DNA of 64,000 nt. Origin: Pseudomonadota bacterium. Lineage in GTDB: Bacteria; Pseudomonadota; Gammaproteobacteria; Burkholderiales; Burkholderiaceae_C. Within the stretch, counting starts at the first letter, position 1; every line of letters starts with the position of its first letter. The notes under the pieces were generated by a model, which did no database searches, was not told the DNA's origin, and was given only the letters and a program-made list of their open reading frames with translations. The DNA lies in NCBI GenBank assembly GCA_963205115.1, contig CAUJHV010000002.1, positions 1 to 64,000 on the forward strand, written 5' to 3'. This document shows, in pieces, positions 10,791 through 18,953 of this stretch. The translations under genes and the position numbers were made by a program.

Positions 10791-12239
10791 GTGAGTCACG
10801 CGGACCTGCGCGGCAATCCCACGGGCAGCGCGTCCACGGCTGCGCGCGACAGCGCCGAGCGCGCGCTGTGGCGCATGATGTCCTTCTACGACCCCCCGCT
10901 GGCGGATCTGGACGACGCCATCGCCGCCGACGGGGACTGGATGCTGCCGCACCTGATGAAGGCCGGCTTCCTGCTCAGCCTGACCGAACCGTCGCTGCTG
11001 GGCGAGGCGGCCGCGGCGCTGGACGCCGCGCGCGCCCGCGCCGACAAGGCCACCGACCGCGAACGTGCGCACCTGGATGCCGTGCAGAAGCTGCAGGAAG
11101 GCCGATGGGCGGCGGCCTGCCAGCGCTGGGACGAGATCCTGTGTGTCTACCCGCGCGACGCGCTGGCGCTGCAGTGGGCGCACCTGTGGGATTTCTACCG
11201 CGGCGACGCGGCCAATCTGCGCGGCCGACCGGCGCGCGCGCTGCCCGACTGGGACGCCGACGACCCGCTGTGCGCCTATGTCTGGGGCCTTTACGCTTTC
11301 GGCCTGGAAGAAAGCAACCTCTACCCGCAGGCCGAAGATGCCGGGCGCCGCGCGCTGTCGCTGAACCCGCGTGTGCCCTGGGCCGTGCATGCCGTGGCGC
11401 ATGTGATGGAGATGCAGGGCCGCTTCGAGGAAGGCGGCGCGTGGCTGCGCCAGCACCAGGGCAACTGGGCCGAAGGCAACGGCTTCGCCACGCACCTGTG
11501 GTGGCACAAGGCCTTGTTCCGCCTGGAGGCGCTGGACGTGGCCGGCGTGCTGCGCGTGGTCGACAAATACCTGCGCGGCGAAGACCTGCAGATCGGGCTG
11601 CAGCGCGTGGATGCCTCGGCGCTGCTGTGGCGTCTGCACCTGCTGGGCCACGACATGAGTGCGGCCTTCCGCGGCGTGCTCGACCACTGGCCGCTGGACG
11701 ACGCCCACGCCGGCTACTACGCCTTCAACGACGTGCACGCGGTGCTGGCGATGCTGGGCTGCGGCGAGGTGGCGCGCGCCGAGGCCTGGGTGGCGCGCTG
11801 CGCCGAGCGCGCGCTGGACGCCAGCGAGTCCGGCCGCAGCAACCACCCGATGGCGCGCGAAGTCGGCCTGCCGCTGATGCGCGGGCTGCTGGCGCTGACG
11901 CGCGGCGAAGGCGACGTGGCGGCCGAGACGCTGTACGGCGTGCGCACGATCGCGCAGCGGTTCGGCGGCAGCCACGCGCAGCGCGACCTGATCGACCAGA
12001 CCCTGCTGGCGGCGGCGGCGCAGGGCAGCGGTGCCATCAAGGGCTCGCTGGGCCGCAGCCTGCTCAACGAACGCCGCCTGGCCAAGCCGGTGACACCGTT
12101 GACGCGCCATTGGCTCGAACGCTTGGGCCTGGCCAGTTCGGCCGGTGGCGCGCGCGCGGAGTCGCGGGCCGATGCCGCGCCTGCACGCATGTCCCCAGGC
12201 GATCCGCCCGCGCTGCCCTCGGACGCCGGGCAGCCCTGA
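10791..12239 (+). CDS. TTC38-family tetratricopeptide repeat protein
   Basis: A 482-residue soluble protein. The GTG at 10791 is chosen because AGGAGG lies seven bases upstream; the open frame before it is poorly coding. The sequence follows the layout known from animal TTC38: a helical N-terminus, then YVWGLYAFGLEESNLYPQAE, ALSLNPRVPWAVHAVAHV, and later the ATHLWWHKALF and FNDVHAVLAML segments, which are helical TPR-like repeats rich in conserved Trp/His. Bacterial members are annotated only as TPR proteins and their role is not known to me. It may end the preceding transcription unit and is convergent with the GST gene, 13 bases away. Confidence 0.8.
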   Translation: MSHADLRGNPTGSASTAARDSAERALWRMMSFYDPPLADLDDAIAADGDWMLPHLMKAGFLLSLTEPSLLGEAAAALDAARARADKATDRERAHLDAVQKLQEGRWAAACQRWDEILCVYPRDALALQWAHLWDFYRGDAANLRGRPARALPDWDADDPLCAYVWGLYAFGLEESNLYPQAEDAGRRALSLNPRVPWAVHAVAHVMEMQGRFEEGGAWLRQHQGNWAEGNGFATHLWWHKALFRLEALDVAGVLRVVDKYLRGEDLQIGLQRVDASALLWRLHLLGHDMSAAFRGVLDHWPLDDAHAGYYAFNDVHAVLAMLGCGEVARAEAWVARCAERALDASESGRSNHPMAREVGLPLMRGLLALTRGEGDVAAETLYGVRTIAQRFGGSHAQRDLIDQTLLAAAAQGSGAIKGSLGRSLLNERRLAKPVTPLTRHWLERLGLASSAGGARAESRADAAPARMSPGDPPALPSDAGQP

Positions 12240-12252
12240 CGCGGCCGCGGAA

Positions 12253-12900
12253 TCAGACCCAGGGCGCTGGCAGTCCTTCGGCCTGCAGCGTTTGCAACAC
12301 CGCCGGGCGTTCGAGCATGCGCTGCAGGAAGGGCCCCACATGCGGCAGCGTGCGCGCCGGGCGGTCCATGCCGCGTGTCCAGCGGCCCAGCATGAAGGCG
12401 TAGGGGTCCAGCGCACTGAAGCGCTCGCCCAGCATCCAGGGGCCGCCGGCGGCGGCCAGGTGCGCGTCGAGCAGATCGAACATCGCCGCGATGCGCGCCT
12501 GCGCATGACGCTGGACCTCAGCCGCCGCGTCGGCGTGGCCGGGGTCGACCAGCCGCTCGGGGTAGAAGTAGTGCGCCATCATCGACTGCAGCGTGGCCGA
12601 GAGCCAGACCAGCCACTTCACGAAGTGCGGCCGCGCCGGGTCGCCCGGCGCCGGCGCCAGGGCCGCCTGCGGGTGCGTGTCCACCAGGTGCCAGACGATG
12701 GCCGCCGTCTCGAAGAGCACCAGCGGACCGTCTTCCAGCACCGGAATCAGCCCGTTGGGGTTCAGCGCCAGGTAGGCCGGCGAGCGCTGCGCCTCGCGCT
12801 GGCGGTCCACGAGCACCAGCTCGAAGGGCACGCCCAGTTCACGCAGCACCAGGTGCGGCGTCAGGCTGGCGTTGCCGGGAAAGTAATGAAGTTTGATCAT
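12253..12900 (-). CDS. Glutathione S-transferase family protein
   Basis: A 215-residue cytoplasmic protein from the ATG at 12900 (an ATG two codons upstream is also possible). The thioredoxin-like N-domain begins IKLHYFPGNASL and contains LNPNGLIPVLEDG and LFETAAIVWHL, the glutathione-binding cis-Pro and the E-(T/S) pair. The helical C-domain follows from about residue 85, with the WMLGERFSALDPYAF helix N-cap motif. Substrate is unknown. It is convergent with the TPR gene and divergent from a small unknown gene. Confidence 0.9.
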   Translation of the reverse strand: MIKLHYFPGNASLTPHLVLRELGVPFELVLVDRQREAQRSPAYLALNPNGLIPVLEDGPLVLFETAAIVWHLVDTHPQAALAPAPGDPARPHFVKWLVWLSATLQSMMAHYFYPERLVDPGHADAAAEVQRHAQARIAAMFDLLDAHLAAAGGPWMLGERFSALDPYAFMLGRWTRGMDRPARTLPHVGPFLQRMLERPAVLQTLQAEGLPAPWV

Positions 12901-12961
12901 GATCATCCGGCGCGTAGCAACGGCCTTCATTGGAACCCAGCATCGCGCGACACTCGTTCCC

Positions 12962-13288
12962 GTGCATGACACGTTCATCCCCATCCACTCCGGCGGGTCC
13001 TGCGCCGGCCTGGGTCACCTGCCCGAGCGTCCGCCGCAACTGCAGGGCGATACGAAGGAACTGCAACGCCTGATCGATGCCCTGCAGCCGGTCGTCCAGG
13101 CCGAACTCGGGACCGCGGAACCGGTTGGCGCCTGGCTGCGCGCGCTGGAGGTCTCGCGCGACGAGGCCACGCTGGTGCTGGCCAAGGAACTGGGATGCCG
13201 CGGCCGCGTCGTGTCCATGGCGGCCTTCGATCGGCTGAAGACCCTGCTGCACGACACCGACATCTTCGTGCGCTTCGAGCCGGGTTGA
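12962..13288 (+). CDS. Hypothetical protein (108 aa)
   Basis: An unrecognised small soluble protein. The GTG at 12962 is preferred over the ATG at 12899 because the upstream codons have A/T-ending bases unlike this genome, whereas from 12962 on third positions are mostly G/C; the upstream start would also collide with the GST start codon. The middle and end are predicted helical (KELQRLIDALQPVVQAEL; WLRALEVSRDEATLVLAKEL). No signal peptide, membrane helix or known motif is visible. No Shine-Dalgarno sequence is clear. Confidence 0.5.
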   Translation: MHDTFIPIHSGGSCAGLGHLPERPPQLQGDTKELQRLIDALQPVVQAELGTAEPVGAWLRALEVSRDEATLVLAKELGCRGRVVSMAAFDRLKTLLHDTDIFVRFEPG

Positions 13289-13337
13289 CCGGCAGGTCGG
13301 GTCAGCGGGTCTGAGCGGCCGGCCGCCGCGGCCGGTC

Positions 13338-14585
13338 TCAGATCCCCATCGCTTCGTCCAGCACCTCGATCCAGTGGCGCACCGGCGTGCTCGTGCCACT
13401 TTGCAGGTGCTGGATGCAGCCGATGTTGGCGCTGACGATGGCATCGGATTGCAGCGGGCCGAGCTGCGTGAGCTTGCGGTCACGCAGCTGCGTGGCGAGT
13501 TCCGGCTGCAGCACGCTGTAGGTGCCGGCCGAGCCGCAGCACAGGTGGCTCTCGCCGGCGGCCAGGCGCACCTCGAAGCCGAGTTCGCCGAGGTATTGCT
13601 CGACACCGCCGCGCAGGCGCTGGCCGTGCTGCAGCGTGCAGGGCGGATGGAAGGCCAGCTTGCGCGGGCCGGTGCGGCGCAGCTTGCCCTTGAGCGCACG
13701 CACGATGTCGGGCAGCAGTTCGCTGATGTCGCGTGTCAGCGCGCCGATGCGCTGGGCCTTGTCCGCATAGTCCGGGTCGTGCGCCAGCGCGTGGCCGTAT
13801 TCCTTGACGGTGACACCGCAGCCCGACGCATTCATCACGATGGCCTCGACCTTGCCCTGCGACGTGAGGCCCTCGACGAGCGGCCACCAGGCGTCGATGT
13901 TGCGCCGCATGTCCTGCAGGCCGCCTTCGGTGTCGTTCATGTGCGTGCGGATCGCGCCGCAGCAGCCGGCGCCGTCGGCCACCAGGGTCTGGATGCCGGC
14001 GGCGTCCAGCACGCGCGCAGTGGCCGAATTGATGTTGGGCATCATGGCCGGCTGCACGCAGCCCATCAGCATCAGCACCTTGCGCGGGTGTTCGCGCGTG
14101 GGCCAGCGCCGGGCGCGCGCGCCCATCGACGCCGGCACCTTCTGGCGCAGCACGCCCGGCAGCAGCGGCCGCGCCAGCTGGCCCAGCTTCATGGCCGGCG
14201 CGACCAGCGGCGAGGTCAGCCCTTCCTTGAGCAGCCAGCGCACCGCGCGCTCGCCCCTGGGCCGCTCCACCTGTTTCTCGACGATGCGCCGGCCGATGTC
14301 GACCAGGTTGCCGTACTGCACGCCGCTGGGGCAGGTGGTCTCGCAGTTGCGGCAGGTCAGGCAGCGGTCCAGGTGCTGCTGCGTGACACGCGTGACGGGG
14401 CCGCCTTCGAGCACCTGCTTGATCAGGTAGATGCGTCCGCGCGGGCCGTCGAGTTCGTCGCCCAGCAGCTGGTAGGTCGGGCAGGTGGCGGTGCAGAAGC
14501 CGCAGTGCACGCACTTGCGCAGGATGGCCTCGGCCTCGTCGCCATCGGGTGTGCCCTGGTAGGTGGGGCTCAGTCGGGTTTGCAT
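13338..14585 (-). CDS. glcF: Glycolate oxidase iron-sulfur subunit
   Basis: A 415-residue protein with two N-terminal 4Fe-4S motifs: CVHCGFCTATCPTY (about residues 25-38) and CLTCRNCETTCPSG (about residues 75-88). Two CCG-type domains follow, with GCVQPAM, GAGCCGAIRTH and LCCGSAGTYSV carrying the cysteine pairs. With GlcD and GlcE it oxidises glycolate to glyoxylate and passes electrons towards the quinone pool. It is the last gene of the minus-strand glcD-glcE-methyltransferase-glcF unit and starts 15 bases after the methyltransferase stop. Confidence 0.95.
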   Translation of the reverse strand: MQTRLSPTYQGTPDGDEAEAILRKCVHCGFCTATCPTYQLLGDELDGPRGRIYLIKQVLEGGPVTRVTQQHLDRCLTCRNCETTCPSGVQYGNLVDIGRRIVEKQVERPRGERAVRWLLKEGLTSPLVAPAMKLGQLARPLLPGVLRQKVPASMGARARRWPTREHPRKVLMLMGCVQPAMMPNINSATARVLDAAGIQTLVADGAGCCGAIRTHMNDTEGGLQDMRRNIDAWWPLVEGLTSQGKVEAIVMNASGCGVTVKEYGHALAHDPDYADKAQRIGALTRDISELLPDIVRALKGKLRRTGPRKLAFHPPCTLQHGQRLRGGVEQYLGELGFEVRLAAGESHLCCGSAGTYSVLQPELATQLRDRKLTQLGPLQSDAIVSANIGCIQHLQSGTSTPVRHWIEVLDEAMGI

Positions 14586-14600
14586 GTGGGGTGTCGCCCG

Positions 14601-15311
14601 TCAGGCGAGCTCGTAGGCCAGCAGCCAGTAGTGGGTGAAGGCCAGCCAGCGCGGCTGCCGGGCCCGGGGGCCGATGGCCGCCAGCGCCTGCTCGCGGGAG
14701 GGGAAGTTCTTCAGCACCTCGTGCGTGCTGCCGTCGTCGAGCGTGCGCAGCTGGTAGGTGTTGCCGGCGTCGTCGCGGCGGGTGATCGGCAGGTTGCTGG
14801 TCTGCACGAAGCTGTTGTCCAGGAAGACCACACGTGCGCCCGAAGGCAGCTGCTCGTGCAGGCGCTCGAGCCAGCCCGGCAGCACGGCCAGCGGCACATG
14901 GCTCCACCAGCATCCGGCGAAAGCGGCGTCGAAGGGTGCGTCGCCACGCAGCGATTCCAGGCCATCGAAGCTGTAGGCATCCATCCGGCCGAAACGCACG
15001 CTGCCCGGCAGCGGCTTGGTACGCGCCACCGCCAGCGTCTCGTCGTTCAGGTCCGTGGCCAGCCAGTCGCGCGCAGCGCGTGCGCCGTGCGGGATCCACC
15101 AGCCGGTGCCGGCGGCGATCTCCAGCACACGGCGGCCCGCGAAGGCCTCGGCCATCCAGGCTTCCATCGCGCGCAGGTCGGTCTGGCGCTCGGGCTTGTG
15201 ATAGACCCGCTCGTAGTAGGCGGCGCGCTGGGCGTAGTAGTCCTGCATGCGCGCGACGATGTCGGGCGGCGCCCCTGCCGGGCTGCGGGCGCCGGTGTCA
15301 GAGGCCGGCAT
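14601..15311 (-). CDS. Class I SAM-dependent methyltransferase
   Basis: A 236-residue protein whose ATG at 15311 overlaps the glcE stop by 14 bases. The SAM-binding motif I appears as VLEIAAGTGWW (about residues 64-74), followed by ATDLNDETLAVAR and, at motif IV, FAGCWWSHVP. It resembles the small methyltransferases that act on undefined small molecules; no substrate can be assigned. Its place between glcE and glcF, overlapping one and 15 bases from the other, means it is co-transcribed with glycolate oxidase, but I know no role for methylation in that pathway. Confidence 0.85.
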   Translation of the reverse strand: MPASDTGARSPAGAPPDIVARMQDYYAQRAAYYERVYHKPERQTDLRAMEAWMAEAFAGRRVLEIAAGTGWWIPHGARAARDWLATDLNDETLAVARTKPLPGSVRFGRMDAYSFDGLESLRGDAPFDAAFAGCWWSHVPLAVLPGWLERLHEQLPSGARVVFLDNSFVQTSNLPITRRDDAGNTYQLRTLDDGSTHEVLKNFPSREQALAAIGPRARQPRWLAFTHYWLLAYELA

Positions 15312-16404
15312 AGAGGCGCCCCGGGTTGAAGATGCCGTCGGGGTCGAAGGCCTTCTTGATCTCGCGGTGGATGCGCTCGACGGCGGGCGACAGCGGCGCA
15401 AACGGGCCCGCCGCCGGGTCGTTGCCGCGGAACAGCGTGGCGTGGCCGCCGGCCACCGCGGCCGCTTCGCGCACGGCCTGCGCCGGCGCGGGGGTGCACA
15501 GCCAGCGCTGCGCGCCGCCCCATTCGACGAGCTGCTCGCCGGCCAGGCGGATGGGCGGCGTCGCGGGCGGCACGCCCAGGCGCCACAGCCGGGCACCGCG
15601 TGAAACGGCTTCGCGCGCGCCGACAAAGAACTCGTCCGAGTGGTCGCGCAGGCCGGTCCAGAAGGTGGTCGCCATCGCGGGTTCGATCGTCTCGCCGCCC
15701 AGCTGATCGGCCGCCGCCTTCACCGCGGCTGCCGCGCCGGACAGCCGCAGCACCAGCATGCCTTCCCACCAGGCACTGGCCGACAGCGGTAGCGGCTTGC
15801 CGCCGAGCACCTGCAGGCGGTCCAGCGCCGCGGGTTCGTCCATCTCGAAGCGCAGCGTGCGCGTGGCCACGGGCTGCGGCAGCACCTTCAGCGACACCTC
15901 GCAGATCAGACCCAGGATGCCCATCGACCCGGCCAGCAGCCGTGAGACGTCGTAGCCGGCGACATTCTTCATGACCTGGCCGCCGAAGCTCAGCATCTGA
16001 GCGCGGCCGTTGAGCAGCGTCGCGCCCAGCACGTAGTCGCGCACGCCGCCCACCTGGGCGCGGGCCGGGCCGGCGAGGCCCGCGGCGACCATGCCGCCCA
16101 CGGTGCTGCCCGAGCCGAAGCGCGGCGGCTCGAAAGGCAGGCACTGGCCCTTGCTGGCCAGCACGGCCTCCAGCTCGGCCAGCGGGGTGCCGGCGCGCAC
16201 GGTGACCACCAGCTCGCTGGGCTCGTAGCTGCTGACACCGGCCAGCAGCCGGACATCCAACGGTTCACCCGAGCGGCGGTTGCCGTAGAAGGACTTGGTG
16301 TCGCCGCCGCGGATGTCCAGCGGCTTGTGCTCGTGCCGGGCGGTCTGCACCTGGTCGAGGATGCGCGTGAGCGCGGGGTGGCGGGGGGTGGGTGCGTCGG
16401 CCAT
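15298..16404 (-). CDS. glcE: Glycolate oxidase FAD-binding subunit
   Basis: A 368-residue FAD_binding_4 (PCMH-type) protein. Visible features are IRGGDTKSFYG and GAGT-like segments at the N-terminus (VTVRAGTPLAELE), the FAD loop GSGSTVGGMVAAG (about residues 97-109), VRDYVLGATLLNG and GQVMKNVAGYDVSRL, and a C-terminal FDPDGIFNPGRLY motif shared with GlcD. It is shorter than GlcD, as is normal for GlcE. The protein joins GlcD and GlcF in the glycolate dehydrogenase complex. Confidence 0.95.
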   Translation of the reverse strand: MADAPTPRHPALTRILDQVQTARHEHKPLDIRGGDTKSFYGNRRSGEPLDVRLLAGVSSYEPSELVVTVRAGTPLAELEAVLASKGQCLPFEPPRFGSGSTVGGMVAAGLAGPARAQVGGVRDYVLGATLLNGRAQMLSFGGQVMKNVAGYDVSRLLAGSMGILGLICEVSLKVLPQPVATRTLRFEMDEPAALDRLQVLGGKPLPLSASAWWEGMLVLRLSGAAAAVKAAADQLGGETIEPAMATTFWTGLRDHSDEFFVGAREAVSRGARLWRLGVPPATPPIRLAGEQLVEWGGAQRWLCTPAPAQAVREAAAVAGGHATLFRGNDPAAGPFAPLSPAVERIHREIKKAFDPDGIFNPGRLYAGL

Positions 16405-16429
16405 ATCAGGTCCGCCCGGCCGTTCCGAA

Positions 16430-16492
16430 GGTACTGAGCGCCCCCTTGGGGGGCAGCGAACGAAGTGAGCGTGGGGGTTTCACTTCAGTACC
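16430..16492. repeat. Structured intergenic repeat between glcD and glcE
   Basis: GGTACTGA at 16430-16437 is inverted as TCAGTACC at 16485-16492. The enclosed part holds a second palindrome, CCCCCTTGGGGGG (16441-16453), and a GCGAACGAAGTGAGC segment. The right end, TCAGTACCGCCC (16485-16496), recurs exactly at 18809-18820 at the start of the PhaM gene. Between two co-directional genes it may be an mRNA-processing or stabilising element of dispersed-repeat type. Confidence 0.5.
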
Positions 16493-16530
16493 GCCCGGCC
16501 AGCGAACGAGTTGCGCGAGGAGCTGTCATG

Positions 16531-18042
16531 TCAGAAGCGTTCCAGGCCGGGGAATGGCAGCATGCCCTTGGACACATGCATCTTTCCGTACTCGGCGCAA
16601 CGGTGCAGGGTCGGGATCACCTTGCCGGGGTTCAGGCCCTCGGCAGGGTCGAAAGCCCGCTTCAGCGCCAGCATCTGCTCGCGCTCGTCGGGGCTGAACT
16701 GCACGCACATCGAATTGAGTTTCTCGATGCCCACGCCATGTTCGCCGGTGACGGTGCCGCCCAGTGCGACGCTGGTCTCCAGGATGTCGGCGCCGAACAG
16801 CTCGCAGCGGTGCAGCTGATCCGGATCGTTGGCGTCGAACAGGATCAGCGGGTGCAGGTTGCCGTCGCCGGCATGGAAGACGTTCGCGCAGCGCAGGCCG
16901 TACTTCTTCTCCATCTCGGCGATGGCCAGCAGGATGTCGGCCAGGCGCTTGCGCGGGATGGTCGAGTCCATGCACATGTAGTCCGGGCTGATGCGGCCGC
17001 TGGCCGGAAAGGCATTCTTGCGGCCGCTCCAGAAGGTCAGGCGCTGCGCCTCGTCCTTGCTGACTTCCATGCGCGTGGCGCCCGCGCCGGCCAGCACGTC
17101 CAGCATGCGGCCGATCTCTTCCTTCACCTCTTCGGGCGTGCCGTCGCTCTCGCACAGCAGGATGGCTTCGGCGCTGAGGTCGTAGCCGGCGTGCACGAAG
17201 TCCTCGACCGCCGCCGTCATCGGCTTGTCCATCATTTCCAGGCCGGCGGGGATGATGCCCGCGGCGATGATCTGCGCCACGGCGTCGCCGGCTTTGCGGA
17301 TGTCGTCGAAGCTGGCCATGATGCAGCGCGCCAGCTGCGGCTTGGGCACCAGCTTGACCGTGACCTCGGTGATGACCGCCAGCATGCCTTCGCTGCCCAC
17401 CACCACGCTCAGCAGATCCAGGCCGGGACAGTCCAGCGCCTCGGAGCCGAATTCGATGGCCTGGCCGTCGACAGTGAAGCCGCGTATGCGCATCACGTTG
17501 TGCAGCGTCAGCCCGTATTTCAGGCAGTGCACGCCGCCGGAGTTCTCGGCCACGTTGCCGCCGATGGTGCAGGCGATCTGGCTGCTGGGGTCGGGTGCGT
17601 AGTACAGGCCGAAGGGCGCGGCGGCCTCGCTGATGGCCAGGTTGCGTACGCCGCACTGCACGCGCGCTGTGCGCGTGTGCGGGTCGAGCTTGACGATGCG
17701 GTTGAACTTGGCCAGCGACAGGGTCAGGCCCATCGCATGCGGCAGCGCGCCGCCGCTGAGGCCCGTGCCCGCACCGCGCGCGACCACCGGCACCTTCAGC
17801 GCGTGGCAGGCCTTCAGCACGGCGGCGACCTGCTCCTCGTCTTCCGGCAGCGCCACGGCCAGCGGCTGCTGGCGGTAGGCGGTCAGGCCGTCGCACTCGT
17901 AGGGCAGGGTCTCCTCGTCGGTCCACAGCAGGGCATGGGCCGGCAGCAGCGGGCGCAGCATCGCCACCACTGCGCGCTGGCGGGTGGTGCGCTGTTCCTG
18001 CTCGGCGGGGTGCTGCAGGGCGGTCGTCGGGGGTGCGTTCAT
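16531..18042 (-). CDS. glcD: Glycolate oxidase FAD-linked subunit
   Basis: A 503-residue FAD_binding_4/FAD-oxidase C family protein. The PCMH region shows VVARGAGTGLSGGALP (about residues 85-100), SSQIACTIGGNVAENSGG (about residues 153-170) and KYGLTLHN. The C-terminal half has HAGDGNLHPLIL and GEHGVGIEKL, with the histidines that bind the active-site metal or flavin region, and ends with FDPAEGLNPGKVIP. It is the catalytic subunit for glycolate (or D-lactate-like 2-hydroxy acid) oxidation. Being followed by glcE and glcF supports glycolate. It is the first gene of the unit. Confidence 0.96.
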   Translation of the reverse strand: MNAPPTTALQHPAEQEQRTTRQRAVVAMLRPLLPAHALLWTDEETLPYECDGLTAYRQQPLAVALPEDEEQVAAVLKACHALKVPVVARGAGTGLSGGALPHAMGLTLSLAKFNRIVKLDPHTRTARVQCGVRNLAISEAAAPFGLYYAPDPSSQIACTIGGNVAENSGGVHCLKYGLTLHNVMRIRGFTVDGQAIEFGSEALDCPGLDLLSVVVGSEGMLAVITEVTVKLVPKPQLARCIMASFDDIRKAGDAVAQIIAAGIIPAGLEMMDKPMTAAVEDFVHAGYDLSAEAILLCESDGTPEEVKEEIGRMLDVLAGAGATRMEVSKDEAQRLTFWSGRKNAFPASGRISPDYMCMDSTIPRKRLADILLAIAEMEKKYGLRCANVFHAGDGNLHPLILFDANDPDQLHRCELFGADILETSVALGGTVTGEHGVGIEKLNSMCVQFSPDEREQMLALKRAFDPAEGLNPGKVIPTLHRCAEYGKMHVSKGMLPFPGLERF

Positions 18043-18138
18043 GTGCGGGTTGCCTCGGCGGCAACTCTAACCGCGCGCCGTGCGGCCGCCAGCCCCATGC
18101 GCGTCAGAACCGGTGGGCCGGACCCCCGGCCGCCACAC

Positions 18139-18807
18139 TCAGCGTCGGCGCGCCGCGGCACGGGTGGTTGGTGCGGCGGCAGCCTTGCGCGGCTTCTTTG
18201 CCGCGGCGGGGACGACCGGCGCGACGGCCTGCATCGCCTTGTCCGCCACTGCGGCGGCCTGGCGGCCCAATTCCCCGGCCAGGCCGGTGGCGGCTTCGAT
18301 GCTGCCGTCCTTGGCCGCCTTTGCGGCGATCTCGGTGAACTGCTGCGTCAGCGCGCCCCACCATTGCATCGGGTCGACCAGCCCGCCGGGCATGGGTGCC
18401 GATGCAGCCGCGGCGGCCGACTTCGCGCCAGCGCTGCGCTTGCGCGGGGCCGGGGCCGGGGCCGGTTCGGCAGCCGGCACGGGCGCTTCGGGCGGCGGGC
18501 TGGCTTCGGGCACCTTCAGCTTGAAGGCATCGGTGAGCTCGCCCATCGAGACATTCATGGTCTTCAGGGTGGACAGCGTCATGCGCTGCACCTCGAGCGC
18601 CTGCACGGTGCTGGCGATCATGCGCGCGTTCTGTTCCAGCCAGAACTGCACCGTGCGCAGTTCACTGATGCGCTTGTCGAGTTCCTCGGGGTCCAGCGTC
18701 GGCGCGACCCACTGGCCGAAGGACGGCAGCGTGGAGCCGGCCGTCTTCATCAGGCCCTGGAGAAAGTCGAAACCGGGAACCATCTTGCCCAGGTCGGCGG
18801 CTGACAT
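18139..18807 (-). CDS. phaM: PhaM-like polyhydroxyalkanoate granule-associated protein
   Basis: A 222-residue protein from the ATG at 18807; another ATG five codons upstream (18822) is possible, and neither has a good ribosome-binding site. The N-terminus KMVPGFDFLQ, then WVAPTLDPEELDKRISELR and VQFWLEQNARMIASTVQALE, matches the PhaM family. The rest is an Ala/Pro-rich linker and a Lys/Arg/Ala-rich tail ending TRAAARRR that suits DNA binding. PhaM is known to activate PHA synthase and tether PHA granules to the nucleoid. The start lies inside a copy of the TCAGTACCGCCC repeat. Confidence 0.85.
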   Translation of the reverse strand: MSAADLGKMVPGFDFLQGLMKTAGSTLPSFGQWVAPTLDPEELDKRISELRTVQFWLEQNARMIASTVQALEVQRMTLSTLKTMNVSMGELTDAFKLKVPEASPPPEAPVPAAEPAPAPAPRKRSAGAKSAAAAASAPMPGGLVDPMQWWGALTQQFTEIAAKAAKDGSIEAATGLAGELGRQAAAVADKAMQAVAPVVPAAAKKPRKAAAAPTTRAAARRR

Positions 18808-18953
18808 GTCAGTACCGCCCATTCGCCCGAAGGCAAGAAAGTGCGGGCGTGGCCGCCGGCGAACGACGTGCGCGGGGGTGTTGTGTCATCCTGATGTCTC
18901 CTCGTGATGCAACGCGGTGCCGCAGGCGCGGCGCATTCATTGTGCGGGTGCCA

